A DNA stretch of 64,000 nucleotides from Annulohypoxylon bovei var. microspora (Eukaryota; Ascomycota; Sordariomycetes; Xylariales; Hypoxylaceae). Shown here piece after piece: positions 53,803-64,000 of this stretch. The notes under the pieces are model-generated. The model was not told where the DNA came from, did no database searches, and saw only the letters and a program-made list of their open reading frames with translations. How positions within the stretch are numbered: position 1 is the first letter of the stretch; every line of letters begins with the position of its first letter. The stretch is taken from assembly GCA_022836615.1 (NCBI GenBank), contig MU405235.1, forward strand, positions 280,639 to 344,638. Direction: 5' to 3'. Position numbers and translations under genes: made by a program.

Positions 53803-54997
53803 GCGTCACGGGTGGCTGGCTAGCTAGCTAGCCAGCCAGCCACATATTCGATTCTTTGTATGTACATGCCTACATACACGACATTTTTAGGGAATGCGCG
53901 GCGTAGCGAAGGGTTGGTCGCATGATAGAGGCTTGGTAGGGTTATGTTTTTTCTTCTGTGTACCCCCTTTTTGTTGGCACGTAAGGCAGGAAAGCTTGCG
54001 AGGCGTAGCGATATGATCATTTCACTGCATTATCGATATCAATATCGATATCTTCTTCTATCGTGTGTCGGACGCGTACGAGGCACACCCAAAACTTGGG
54101 TCCCGGTGGTTACTGGCGCATTCTTGCGAGGTAACCCACAGCGAACCCAATTTCACTTCTTGATGTAGCATATTTGAATACAATTACCGAACATGATGTT
54201 CAAGCCTTTTTTGAGCTTTGCATTTATAATGCGCACACTTCTGCGTTGCCCCTGGAATACAAATGGGAGATCTCCTATTCACCCCTAAGAAGCTTGCTCA
54301 CCTCGCCTTGCCTCGTGAGAAGACATGCAAATTCTCGTAGGGGTAAAGTCATTTTCACGGAGGAGGTAACGCATACCGTCCAAATCCTTCCGCCACATGA
54401 CGATTAAGCAGAATATGGAAAATCTATGGTAAATTCAAATGCTTCTCGTTCTATAAAGCAGGATAGGGGTCTTCTTGAAGGGCATTCTATATTTTCGACC
54501 AATGTCAGCTCATGGTACGAGCAGCTTATATACAGCGTCGTACTTGTGAAACGACATAGATAGGTGGATATGTGTATAGCTATCATGCCCTTATTTCACG
54601 AAGCCGGCAGCTGGTTCTTCTCTCTACACGATACAAGAGTAATCGAACGTAAACTAGGTACCTAGGTAGGTACCGTTGAAGCCATCTTTTATAGATATTG
54701 TACGATGAACACGAGAGGTGAACCAGACGAATCTTTCTTTACGAGTGTGGGTCTGAGGGTATAAAAGTTGAAGTTGGGAGATGCTTATGCTTTGAACGTT
54801 CAGTCGCTCTATGCCTTTCTATGCTCACCTTCGTATGGAATACGTTTACAGTAATTCATTCTCCCTTGGCGAGATAGTCATGGCAACCAGGCTTTCATGG
54901 CGAATTGGACGTTTGTATTCTCGTTTTATTCAATCTGCGCCGTTGTCGGAAAGAATAGATATATTGGGTATAAAGCTTTTGACAAACCGTTGAAACT
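53803..54997. other. Convergent intergenic region
   Basis: About 1.2 kb between two convergent genes. It begins with a strong hairpin (53812-53843) and has a nested TATCGATATC-type palindrome (54032-54052) and one ACCTAGGT palindrome (54660-54667). No supported gene. Confidence 0.5.
53812..53843. repeat. 32-nt near-perfect inverted repeat after the DUF1996 stop codon
   Basis: The two 16-nt halves are reverse complements with one mismatch, with no loop spacer (GTGGCTGGCTAGCTAG and its partner). It lies 10 bases after the stop codon, so it should fold in the 3' untranslated region. Confidence 0.8.
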
Positions 54998-56853
54998 TCA
55001 ATCGCCGAACCCATTCCAGTCATCCTCGTCACTATCGCTTGGGTTACTATCGATGCTAGATTCACTTGAATCGTCGGAATCCACATCCTCTTCCTCTTCT
55101 TCTTCTTCTTCATGTCCGAGGCGATCCTCTTGTGCGGGTTGAGTGTTTGACTCAACACGACTTGAAGACCTAGATTTGTACTCCGGCTTAAGAGTCGGCA
55201 TGCCCGAGACATCCCTAATGATCCGGCCGTCTTCATCGCGAAGGTAAGGCCCATCGTCACCGAAATCAGGTGGTACGTCACGGACAAATCCAGCGACGAA
55301 GAAGCCCATGACACCCCGCCCGTCATCCTTGTAAGATCGGATACACGCCTCAGCCACCTTAGGATCCCCGTTGCTCGCATCGGGGGATCCGCGAACTGGC
55401 CATTCCCGTAGGCCACGTACTTGCTGGTCTCTAGGCATTACGCGCCAACCTCTTTCCTTGGCGATATCAGATTGTAACGCCTTCAAGACCACCTGTTCGT
55501 TCTCTTCGGCATGTATCGAGCAAGTTGAGTATGTGATCTTCTTGGCAGCGGGGAATTTGAAGGCATGGAGTAGTAGTATTAGCTGGAACGATGATAAAGC
55601 TTCCAGACGGGCCTTCAGTTCGTTTTCAGAAGAGACTAAAGTCTCTTTTCCGTCATCGTCGATTAGGATCGGCTGCGTCGTTTCTTTAACGTCAGAACCA
55701 TCCCGCTTACGCTTGCGTCCCGAGTTAGCTTGCGGCTTCTTAGGCGTACCCGGAATTTCAGGGAGGTGTATTGTAGGCATAACATCCCTGCCGACTATGC
55801 CACTCCCCGAACAACTAGGATCGAGCAGCAGGCATCCCACGTTTGCAAAAAGCTCGGAATTAGGATCAACCCTGAGAAAGTCCTGGGCAAAGCTCATCCG
55901 CGTGATTTCCTTGGCGCCGGCAACCTTGACCATCTTTTCCAGCGTGCGGGAGCGCTTTGGGTCCTTTTCAAACGCATATACCGTCTGGGAGCATTGCTCG
56001 TTCTCCGGAATTCGGGAATGCACAATGGCTGCAAGATGTGTTGTTTTATTTCCGGGGGCCGAGCAGGAATCAACGACATCGCCATCCTCGGAGCGAGGGT
56101 CAAGTAGGTAAGCAGGAAAGCAGGAAGCCTTATCCTGCAATATCAAAGCCCCGGAAGTGTAGGCTTCCGTTTTGGTGATCTCGAAACTTGGAGAGATGGC
56201 CAGAAGGTTGGGTATGTGTTCATCGACGTGTAGAAACTTCCCATGGGCAGCAGTGACCTCACCAATACTGAGAACCCTTGTGAAAGCCGCAAAGGTAGTC
56301 GTCAACTGATCCTCGACGGTTGTTTTCAGCGCATTTACACGCACCCATCGAGGATAGCCGGCTGCATCGCCTAAGAACTCGGTAGTTATTTGTTCCCTCA
56401 ACGATTCAATAGATCCGGCTTTCCTCCGCAGCCGTGCTCTGGTAAATTCGGCATTCAATCGGGCCTTATGCCGATCGATGGAGCTTCTCAGGCCATGAGT
56501 AGCGGGGAGAGAAATGCCTTTCTTGGAGAGTAAGAAATCGTGGACGAGTAGTAGAGCCAGCAACGGACTAAGCTAATTCATCTCTAAGTAATCAGCCAAT
56601 AGCCTGGCTGGGGAACATGGGCTTATCATTATGCACTCCTGCTCACCTTGCGCTCGTGACGTAAAAGCTCGGAGTTATCGATAACTTCCTTCAGCACGGG
56701 ACTCCATTTACATGTTTCTAATGCTAGCGCATAGACCTGTTGCTGGGGAGATTTTAGGTCCTTCTTGCCGAATATACGAGTTTTCAGGTTGCCACCAGGA
56801 GAGCTGGATGGCGTCACCAATAATATATCGGCAGTCTCGTGATATAGAGACAT
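54998..56853 (-). CDS. RCM1: NSUN5/Rcm1-type 25S rRNA cytosine-C5 methyltransferase
   Basis: Predicted join on the minus strand: 56853-56647 and 56572-54998, giving 593 residues, with a 74-nt intron (GTGAGC donor). The acceptor ending at 56573 gives HERK-LSPLLALLLVHD, the family pattern. The first exon starts MSLYHETADIL. SAM motif I is DSCSAPGNKTTHLAA (from 237), motif IV is DPSCSGSG with Cys323, and motif VI is YSTCSI with Cys420. The two cysteines are the release and nucleophile residues of m5C RNA methyltransferases. Yeast Rcm1 methylates C2278 of 25S rRNA in the nucleolus. A basic insert (SGRKRKRDGS) lies between motifs IV and VI, and the C-terminus is a long Glu/Asp/Ser tail; both look disordered. 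Confidence 0.93.
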
Positions 56854-58158
56854 TCTTTCGGGTGCAATGTTCAATCACATACCGATACTCAGGGGTTGTA
56901 GGAGTGAGGTTAGAATTAGAACAATCCAAAAGAGTAAAAATCTTGGTTAGCAAACTAAAAATCTTAATGAATGAATCTTACTAATCGATAATCTAACTCC
57001 GCAATCTCCGTATTAGCGGATGCATGTACATATGTACCTCTTACGTACCTACCTTATTAGACCTAGCTCTTCGCTCTTAGCTCCAAGTAAACTATAAATT
57101 CACTAGCCTGCTAGCTCACATAGATCTTCTTTCTTTCATCCGACTTATACATATGCCAAGAAATCTTCTCCCTAATATCAATAGATTCGAGACATTCGAC
57201 CTTTAATCACCGCTCTTCATAACATGAAAAAGTATTTCACCTAGTTGGTTCATACTAGGTAGCTGTTCTGTCAGCTATTGCTTCAGTAAATACGAATTGA
57301 GTTTTTAAGGATCGAATCGACCGAATCCCATCTTACCAACACGTGTCAAATCATACATGTGGCACCATTCTTGAACACCATCCAACGGCGTTCGTTTCAC
57401 TTCTCTGGTAGTCTGGATGATGATAAATATACCAACGGACGTTCTGTTAGAATAAGACTAGCTTACCTAGTAAGTAATTCGGCAATAAGATTCAAGAAAC
57501 GGTTCGATCAACTGCCGTGTACGCCGAAGGCGTCGCGAGAGCTCTTGTCATAAGTCCAAAATGACGCCACTCGGGAGCGTTTTTAACAGATTTTAGATAG
57601 TAAGTACAGGCTTGGCACGGATTGTGGCAGTTCGTAAGTAGTTGTGCAACCTTGGAACTTAAGAACAATTTCCATCACTCTACCAATTCTCCCAATATGG
57701 CTGTATGGCTACATCATTTCTATCATTTGCCCACACTATTCATGTATGTGGTCCACTCAATATCCACTAAGAAACCTGCTTACATAGACCCGATAGATTT
57801 CTCTTATATTAAGCACTCCTTCATTAGCGGTTGATCGGTTGGTCGGAGGTTGTTAGATGCCGACTCGGTAGGATTCTTCACGAGCCTGAGCCACGCGACT
57901 TGACTCGTTCTCGCTGAGCTTTCCCATTTTATTTCTCAGCTGAAAAGATAACATCCGATACACACAACGCAGGTATAAATTCGGTACCGAAAGTGTGCGT
58001 GCAGCCTACATATTAGCATAGGTACCTACCTATGAATCAAACGGCGTATATGTCAGGCCGACGGAGCCGGATTAGCCTCGAGTCCCTTTGCATCTTCGAA
58101 GGAAATACCCAACCGCTCTTACTATCATCAGCCATATTAATAGTATGTTTCTCATCCT

Positions 58159-58205
58159 ACCTAGGTAGGTAGGTTGGTAGGTAGGTAAGTAGGTAAGTAG
58201 GTCAT
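58159..58205. repeat. Degenerate tetranucleotide tract (GTAG/GTAA)n
   Basis: Consecutive GTAG and GTAA units starting in an ACCTAGGT palindrome. Simple-sequence repeat. Confidence 0.85.
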
Positions 58206-59093
58206 ATATATAGGTACATATGTCATACCTAGAATCTAGATCTACGTATTCAGATATGTAAAGTAACCCTAGACATAGATCGGTTAATCTGGACCCCTTG
58301 CGCCAGATGCAACGAAGAGCCGCAATCATACGTTCATCAATATTCTTCACTATTATCGTTAATTGATATGGTATCATCAATACTCGGTCCGGGTTAGGAC
58401 AAAGACCGGCAGCCGGTTGGTTACGCAATGCGATGTCTTGTCACTTCCCTGCATCTTATCTTCCCCTGTACAGCCCCACTGCGCCGTATCGTTGGGTCAG
58501 TGGGTCTCTCTTTAAGAACCTGTCACAAACGCCAATGGTCCATACTAGGTATCCGCAACCTTAACCTTTTAATGCTGTTAGCTCCAACTATGCTGCTATG
58601 TATCTCACTAGTGCGAGTGTGACAACGCAACCATTGGACCAACGATGGAGATCTTAGGTTACCAAATGTCACCAATTTGGAGAGTAGTAGTAGATACTCT
58701 CCCACATACATACCTACATACATGGGTACCCAATGTCTCACCCGTCATCAACAGAGAAATACCCAAATAGGTAGTCATGTAAGTTCGCATCGGACTTAAA
58801 CGGGTACGGAATACGGCTGTGGAAGAACGGTATTCGGTAAATTCCTTTTGTATCACATTGCATTGCATAAGAACCCTACATTGGTATACAAGGGCGTTGG
58901 ATACGTAACAATAGCATCACATAATCTAGAAGCGTGGAACACCGAAGTGCCGATTAAGCACTGTCAGATAAGTCAGACCAAGGGCCGTGTCCGAGCACAC
59001 AAAGAAATACATATATAACAGTATTACCTAGGTTGGTAAACGCCGTGGCCAAAATCTCCGAGGGACCTATGACTATCCCATTTCGGCTTTGTT

Positions 59094-59115
59094 ATATATA
59101 TATATATATATATAT
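59094..59115. repeat. TA dinucleotide microsatellite
   Basis: About eleven TA units in the promoter region of the MFS transporter. It may act as a TATA-like element. Confidence 0.85.
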
Positions 59116-59217
59116 GTCTAATAGTTTGTTTACCTTAAAACTTCCATCCCCCCCCTAAAGCGTCTCCGTATACTTTGGTCGTATACTCTAGTTGAGACTG
59201 ATACGCACTTTTCGATC

Positions 59218-61340
59218 ATGTCATCGCCGGACGAGTCCTCTTCGGAGTCGTCCGCCACGGTGACCGAACATAGCCCTGATGTCGAATCTCAGAATCTTCG
59301 CAGCGAATTATCTTATTTTGAACGCCAATTCGATTTAGCCGCCATCAGTCCTGCAGTCAAATCATGGAGGTATAGGGGCGAAGGAACCGTCGACGAGCCG
59401 TATATAGTCGATTTCCTTCCCAATGATCCCAAGAACCCGATGAAGTTTTCAGAGAAGAAGAAATGGGGCATCACTGCCCTGCAGGCTATCTCCGTTCTTG
59501 CCGTCACCTTCGTCTCGACGGCTTACTCAGGGGGTATCAGTGAGGTTATTAAAGAGTTCAAGATCAGCGAGGAGGTGGCAATCTTGGGTATCTCCCTCTT
59601 CGTCATAGGATTTGCTATAGGGTATGTATCAGCACGTTCTTCTAACTTCTACGATACCATCACTGCTCAATAGCTAATCTTCCTTCACAAGACCGTTGAT
59701 ATGGGCACCACTGTCGGAGATGTATGGAAGACAGATACTATTCTTTTGTACAGTATGTCAATATAGAACCCCCCTTTTTTACGGCGTGCTTCTTCGTAGC
59801 CGTTTGCGAAGAGTTACTAACCCGAGTTTCTAGTATATGGGTCTGACAGCATTCAACGCCGGTGCGGCGGGATCTCAAAATATACAAACGCTCATCATCC
59901 TCCGTTTCTTTGCCGGAACGATCGGAAGTTCGCCCTTGACTAACGCTGGCGGTGTCATCGCCGATATGTTCCCTGCTACGAAGCGAGGGTTGGCAACCGC
60001 CTTGTTTGCTACTGTATGTAATTCACTCAATATGATACCAATTCTCAGGGATCTGGGTATCACAAAGATATTTCATATATCCAATAAATCAAGAACTAAC
60101 TCCGGCTACGTCTAGGCTCCCTTCCTGGGTCCGTCCATTGGCCCGATCGTTGGTGGTTTTCTCGGTGTAGGGGGAGGGTGGCGATGGGTGCGTATTCCAA
60201 ATCTAGTCCATTCAGGAGACATATTTACTAATTTACCTCCTGAAATAGGTCGAAGGCCTTATGGCAGCCTTTACGGGTATCCTATGGATCCTATGTACTT
60301 TCTTAATCCCCGAGACGTACGCCCCTATCCTCCTCCGAAGACGGGCAGCGAAGCTCTCCGAGATGACTGGAAATGTCTACGTATCGAAGATGGATGCTGG
60401 TAAACCGAAAAAGACCGTGAGCAGGGAGTTCAAGATTGCCCTATCTCGGCCTTGGATTTTGCTCTTCAGAGAACCTATCGTTCTTCTGACTTCTCTCTAC
60501 ATGGCTATCATATAGTATGTAATACCTTGTCGACCCAATTTACTTTAAGCATAATAAGGGGGAAACAATATGAAAATGCTAACTATTATTGTTTCCAGCG
60601 GAACCTTATACATGATGTTCGCCGCGTTCCCTATCGTTTTCCAGCAATACCGCGGGTGGTCCCCTGGAATCGGTGGCCTGGCCTTCCTGGGAATTGCCGT
60701 CGGAATGTTATTTTCGGTCGCGTACAGCGTGTACGACAACAGGCGATACGCGAGGACTTCAGCAGCGCACCACGGCAATGCTCCGGCCGAGGCACGATTG
60801 CCGCCCGCCTTGATCGGCTCCGTGCTACTACCAATTGGTCTGTTCTGGTTCGCATGGACATGCGGTCCCGAAATCCACTGGATCGTATGCATTATCGCCT
60901 CGGCTTTCTTCGCCTCTGGACTAGTCTTAGTCTTCTTGAGTCTAATGAACTATCTCATCGATTCATGTAAGTGCTCGCACATATGCTCTCGCTCAGCCTA
61001 TATCAAAGTTGTATCTAACGTGAAAGCAGATGTTATCTACGCAGCGTCGGCCCTTGCAGCGAACTCTGTCCTACGATCGATCTTCGGCGCTGCTTTCCCC
61101 CTATTCACGACTGCCATGTACAATAACTTAGGCATACATTGGGCCAGTTCCATCCCCGCGTTCCTCGCCCTCGCCTGTCTACCTTTCCCCTTCCTATTCT
61201 ACAAATACGGCGGAGCTATCCGAATGCGATGCAAGTTCGCCGCCGAGGCTGCCGAAGTCCTGGTTCGGATGCGGACGGGGACTAACGAGGGCAGACCACC
61301 CCCGGCGGAAGAGACCCCGGAGAAACAAGAAAAGGAATAG
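59218..61340 (+). CDS. MFS transporter, DHA1 (drug:H+ antiporter) type, seven exons
   Basis: Predicted join: 59218-59621, 59692-59752, 59834-60013, 60116-60187, 60249-60514, 60599-60966, 61030-61340, giving 553 residues. The six introns are 61-102 nt, most with a CTAAT/CTAAC branch point, and phases agree. The polar N-terminus ends in DPKNPMKFSEKKKW, the entry to helix 1 typical of fungal DHA1 proteins. Loop motif PLSEMYGRQ follows helix 2, and GPSIGPIVGGFLG with WRWV marks helix 5 (antiporter motif C). The second half has WGSxx-free loops and ends with a basic/Glu-rich tail. It should export small organic compounds (toxins, drugs or polyamines) across the plasma membrane in exchange for protons. 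Its substrate cannot be told. The two shortest exons (61 and 72 nt) make it easy to mis-predict. Confidence 0.9.
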
Positions 61341-62378
61341 TACCTAAATCTTAAAAACAAGTTAATACATTTGCTTATGACAATCACGAACTCGGATAAT
61401 CTAGGTAATTGATAATAGGGTTCTTCACAGAAACTAAGGCGGTGGTGAAATATAGGCGCATTTGCGGGCATAGCGGTTGTTGGTTCATCGCACACTGTTT
61501 GGGTAAAACTTGCTAATCTCAGGACAATGGGTAGGTATGTCTAGATACCAGAAGATACACAACTCTTGAATATAAATTCCATAATTTGTCACTATGATTC
61601 ACTATGATCAAGGCAGCACTGAGTGGAAGTTCTATTTTTGCCTAGTTACTGTTAGTTATTTGTTCCAAAGTTCATCACGACCTCCTATCTTGATATTGGC
61701 GCTAGTATGTTTCGCATGGATGACTTCTATGTAGCCTTAACAGGACCAGCTAGATCGTTCTACGTCGTAGCTGCCCTTAGCAGTGTCTAAGGTTTAATGC
61801 GTCGCTGCTACACGCCTAGCCCCTATATAGCTCTAGAACTCACCCAAGGTGAGTTGATAGGTAGCACCGGTTAGGGACGCATCCGGGTGAGACCAGTTTT
61901 CGCTAGTTAATCAAGGAAATTGTGAAGATCAACATTGACCATAGTTAGGCTACCATGATAACAAACAAATTAACCTACCTCTATAAATCGTTGGTAGTTA
62001 CATGGAAGAAGCTCTGCTATCACAAGTCGTGGGACTTCTTTAATAAGTCTCAACAACGTAGACGCACCCGAGAAGCTCGTGAACTTATGTATGTCGCTAT
62101 CGAGCGATTTATAGCATTTAATAGGTAGTTGGCACTATCACTGCCCCTACTCTAGCTGACGGCAGTTTGACAAGCATCAATCATTATTAATTCATAGTAT
62201 CTTGGTGTATGATATTGAGTGAGTCAAATCTAATAAAACACCATAGAAATAATAAAGTATATTATACCAATTAACTAAACACAATTTGTCTATAGATCCA
62301 ATCAATGTTCTAGCTTTCTCCGAACTCTACCAATATATTATCAACGTAACCTCATCGCAATACCAAACCCTGTCAAAT
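61341..62378. other. Convergent intergenic region
   Basis: About 1 kb between two convergent genes. It holds a 57-codon ATG-started frame (61955-62128), a 17-nt palindrome ACTCACC-CAA-GGTGAGT (about 61839-61855), and imperfect inverted repeats around CTATAAATCG. No confirmed gene. Confidence 0.45.
61955..62128 (+). CDS. Small open frame, 57 residues, unrecognised
   Basis: ATG to TAG frame with a protein-like, basic and aromatic composition: MITNKLTYLYKSLVVTWKK in the first part and RRRTREARELMYVAIERF in the second. It has no signal peptide or known motif. It lies between inverted copies of CTATAAATCG, so it may be a relic inside a small transposable element rather than a gene. Confidence 0.2.
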   Translation: MITNKLTYLYKSLVVTWKKLCYHKSWDFFNKSQQRRRTREARELMYVAIERFIAFNR

Positions 62379-63487
62379 CTATTTATTCTCAAGAACGATT
62401 CCATCCTCCTCGCTAGAGCTCTCAAATGCCTTTAACCCTTTCTCGGTTGGCAAGAACACAAAGCCAGGATGACCAACACACAATGCGAGGACGGCGACAA
62501 AAATGAAGACGCCATCGAGCGCAATGAAAAGAGGTTCATTGTGGATTAGGCCCCCAGTATACCCATCGCTCAGCTCGGCAACCCGGTATCCGCATCGTGC
62601 TAGGATAAGCAGGACCGCGACGGTAAGGAAGACCAAGAAGATCTTTAGGCGCATGGTAGTCACTGCCCGCCTCGTACTCTTGAAATACCGGATCATGTAG
62701 TCGGCGAGGAGGCCGCAGAAAACTACCATGGAGAATACTTGGAAGCTTAATCCGACTAGGCTTAGGTCGACTGCGGCTTGGTTCTGCCCCGAGCTTGACG
62801 TTGTCAACCCACTAAAGTACATGTTCGAGTTAGTAAATGTTAACATATATATAATCATAACCAGTAGAGTACAGCTGCGAAGTTTCAAGGTGGTATATCT
62901 TGGACAGTAGGAGGATAAACTGAGGGTAGGGGAGACGTGCTACATACCCGCCGACACCCTGTAGTGTAAGGGAGAATATATCGGATATGACGAAGACGAT
63001 ATAGTAGAGCTGTGGCTTTATTCGAGACAAGGAAGGGTCGAGACTCTCGGTGATCCTTGCCATCGTCACGTAGATCGCCGCTGAGTAGAAGACGGGAGCG
63101 GTACCGATGCAGACTACCGAGCAAAAGGTTAGGTACGGGCTTCCACCGCTAAGAGGATAGCATGTATGAGAAAAGGGATCGAGGAAAGGACGTACTAATC
63201 TGCATCATGAATCCAGCAAAGCTGAACGGGTTGTAGAAGAGCATTATACGCCCAGCGTAACCAATTATCTCGGCCACACACCCTACCGTCATACAGCCCA
63301 GAAACCACCAGCTTTTCCAAAGGATTCCAAGGACGCCGTGAGTGAATAGCAAAACAGCAAATATGCCGATAAAAGCGATGTTGCCGCCGAGAGATGGACG
63401 ATATTGCAACACGGACATCTCGAGGGGGCATAGGTCCAAAGTACAGGTGGCACTTGGGCCAAAAGGAATAAGGGGTATGCCACTCAT
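62379..63487 (-). CDS. RTA1-family seven-helix membrane protein
   Basis: Predicted join on the minus strand: 63487-63196, 63113-62948, 62811-62379, giving 296 residues. The first intron (82 nt) has donor GTACGT and a CCTAAC branch point 15 nt before its TAG; only this acceptor restores the frame, giving MMQIICIGTAPVFYSAAIY, a typical RTA1 core. The second intron (136 nt) joins LQGVGG to GLTTSSSGQ. Seven hydrophobic helices are visible, with the family's QGVGGG and the late GGLIHNEPLFIALDGVFIF. The tail is acidic. The RTA1 family includes yeast Rta1 and Rsb1, linked to resistance to aminocholesterol or to sphingoid-base translocation at the plasma membrane. The exact substrate here is unknown. 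Confidence 0.92.
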
Positions 63488-64000
63488 TTTCGATCACAGT
63501 TATCCAGGGGAAGGATAGAAAACAGGGCTGATAATCAATCAGGAAAGAATATATAATATATGTGACTTGTAATTGATAGTCTAATAGGCAACTTGCTACA
63601 GATGTAGTTTAACATGAACCCGAACACTTATGCTAAGGCGTAGGAACTCCTTTATACCGATCCATAAACGACTTCTAGATACCTACTTTAACACACTATG
63701 GATATCAATCCTCACAAAACCCGATACGATATTCCCCCGTCGCAAAAGCTGCGTGCGAAAATAGGTCGAGGGACGGCGGACGATAGTATGAAATCTGTTA
63801 ATCTGCCTTTTTAATTAAGGTATTGAAATGTATATAATAAAAAATATATAGTATATAATAAAAATATATTGTATTAAAAAAGGTATAAGGGATTATAACG
63901 TTAAAGAATGCCCGAACTTTAGGAGGGTTATTGTGTCGGGGTGATTTTTTTCGTGTCATAGAAATTTAACTCCGTTATCTCCGCGAATAAGGCATTTCTG
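63488..64000. other. Upstream region of the RTA1 gene, right edge
   Basis: About 500 bases that become very AT-rich near 63830-63890 (repeated TATATAATAAAAA blocks). No gene seen. Confidence 0.55.

Larger units (their letters stand above)
56854..59217. other. Intergenic region, 2.4 kb
   Basis: Divergent interval between the rRNA methyltransferase and the MFS transporter. It is repeat-rich: a degenerate GTAGGTAGGT tract (58159-58205), ACCTAGGT palindromes (58159, 59026) and a TA dinucleotide run (59094-59115) about 100 bases before the transporter start. Open frames at 57359-57553, 58072-58428 and 58428-58868 are not supported as genes. Confidence 0.5.

Noticed and set aside
57359..57553. 64-residue frame in intergenic DNA
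   Set aside because: Begins with GTG, has no neighbours in frame across splice sites and no known motif.
1..64000. CRISPR arrays, operons, prokaryotic defence systems, or a secondary-metabolite cluster
   Set aside because: The genes have spliceosomal introns and spaced eukaryotic layout. No regular spacer repeats and no polyketide or peptide synthetase domains were seen.

Overview
The window is nuclear DNA of a filamentous ascomycete (Pezizomycotina). Genes are widely spaced and monocistronic. Most have one to six short introns of 46-213 nt with GTRNGT donors and CTAAC/CTAAT-like branch points 10-20 nt before the acceptor. The protein set is typical of moulds: Pan1 with EH and WH2 modules, the EAF1/Vid21 NuA4 subunit, fungal sphingolipid C9-methyltransferase, an RTA1-family protein and a DUF1996 secreted protein. 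Gene content and the recurring ACCTAGGT palindrome suggest Sordariomycetes, possibly Xylariales; that placement is inference.

Layout. 1-6.6 kb: a GC-rich membrane-anchored polysaccharide deacetylase with altered catalytic motifs, a four-exon sugar transporter and a 63-residue secreted peptide. 7.05-14.83 kb: a complete Ty3/Gypsy retrotransposon on the minus strand, with identical 142-bp LTRs, a 5-bp target duplication (CCCAC) and one uninterrupted 2399-codon Gag-Pol ORF. It is clearly a recent insertion. 15.9-17.2 kb: an NmrA/isoflavone-reductase-like gene with a 350-bp MITE-like element in its upstream region. 18-28.3 kb: PAN1, sphingolipid C9-methyltransferase and an Spp2-like splicing factor, all on the minus strand. 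29.3-45.6 kb: EAF1/VID21, MAK11, an INSIG protein, a double-RING/LON protein and a four-exon UPF0045 gene that simple ORF finding misses, all on the plus strand. 46-49.6 kb: a CCDC47-like ER gene and a haspin kinase, divergent across a 400-bp promoter. 52-56.9 kb: a secreted DUF1996 protein and an NSUN5/Rcm1 rRNA methyltransferase, convergent. 59.2-63.5 kb: a seven-exon DHA1-type MFS transporter and a three-exon RTA1 gene, convergent.

Most genes are housekeeping: endocytosis, membrane lipids, splicing, chromatin, ribosome biogenesis, ER and mitosis. Accessory material is concentrated in the first 17 kb and in the last 5 kb. There is no operon, CRISPR array, confirmed tRNA or rRNA gene, or secondary-metabolite cluster. 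The best candidates for something new are the retrotransposon (C2H2 finger in Gag, very short primer site, LTR promoter facing a secreted-peptide gene), the deacetylase with substituted catalytic residues, the MITE-like element, and the intergenic ACCTAGGT palindromes. All exon boundaries were worked out by eye from reading frame and splice signals and have no transcript support.
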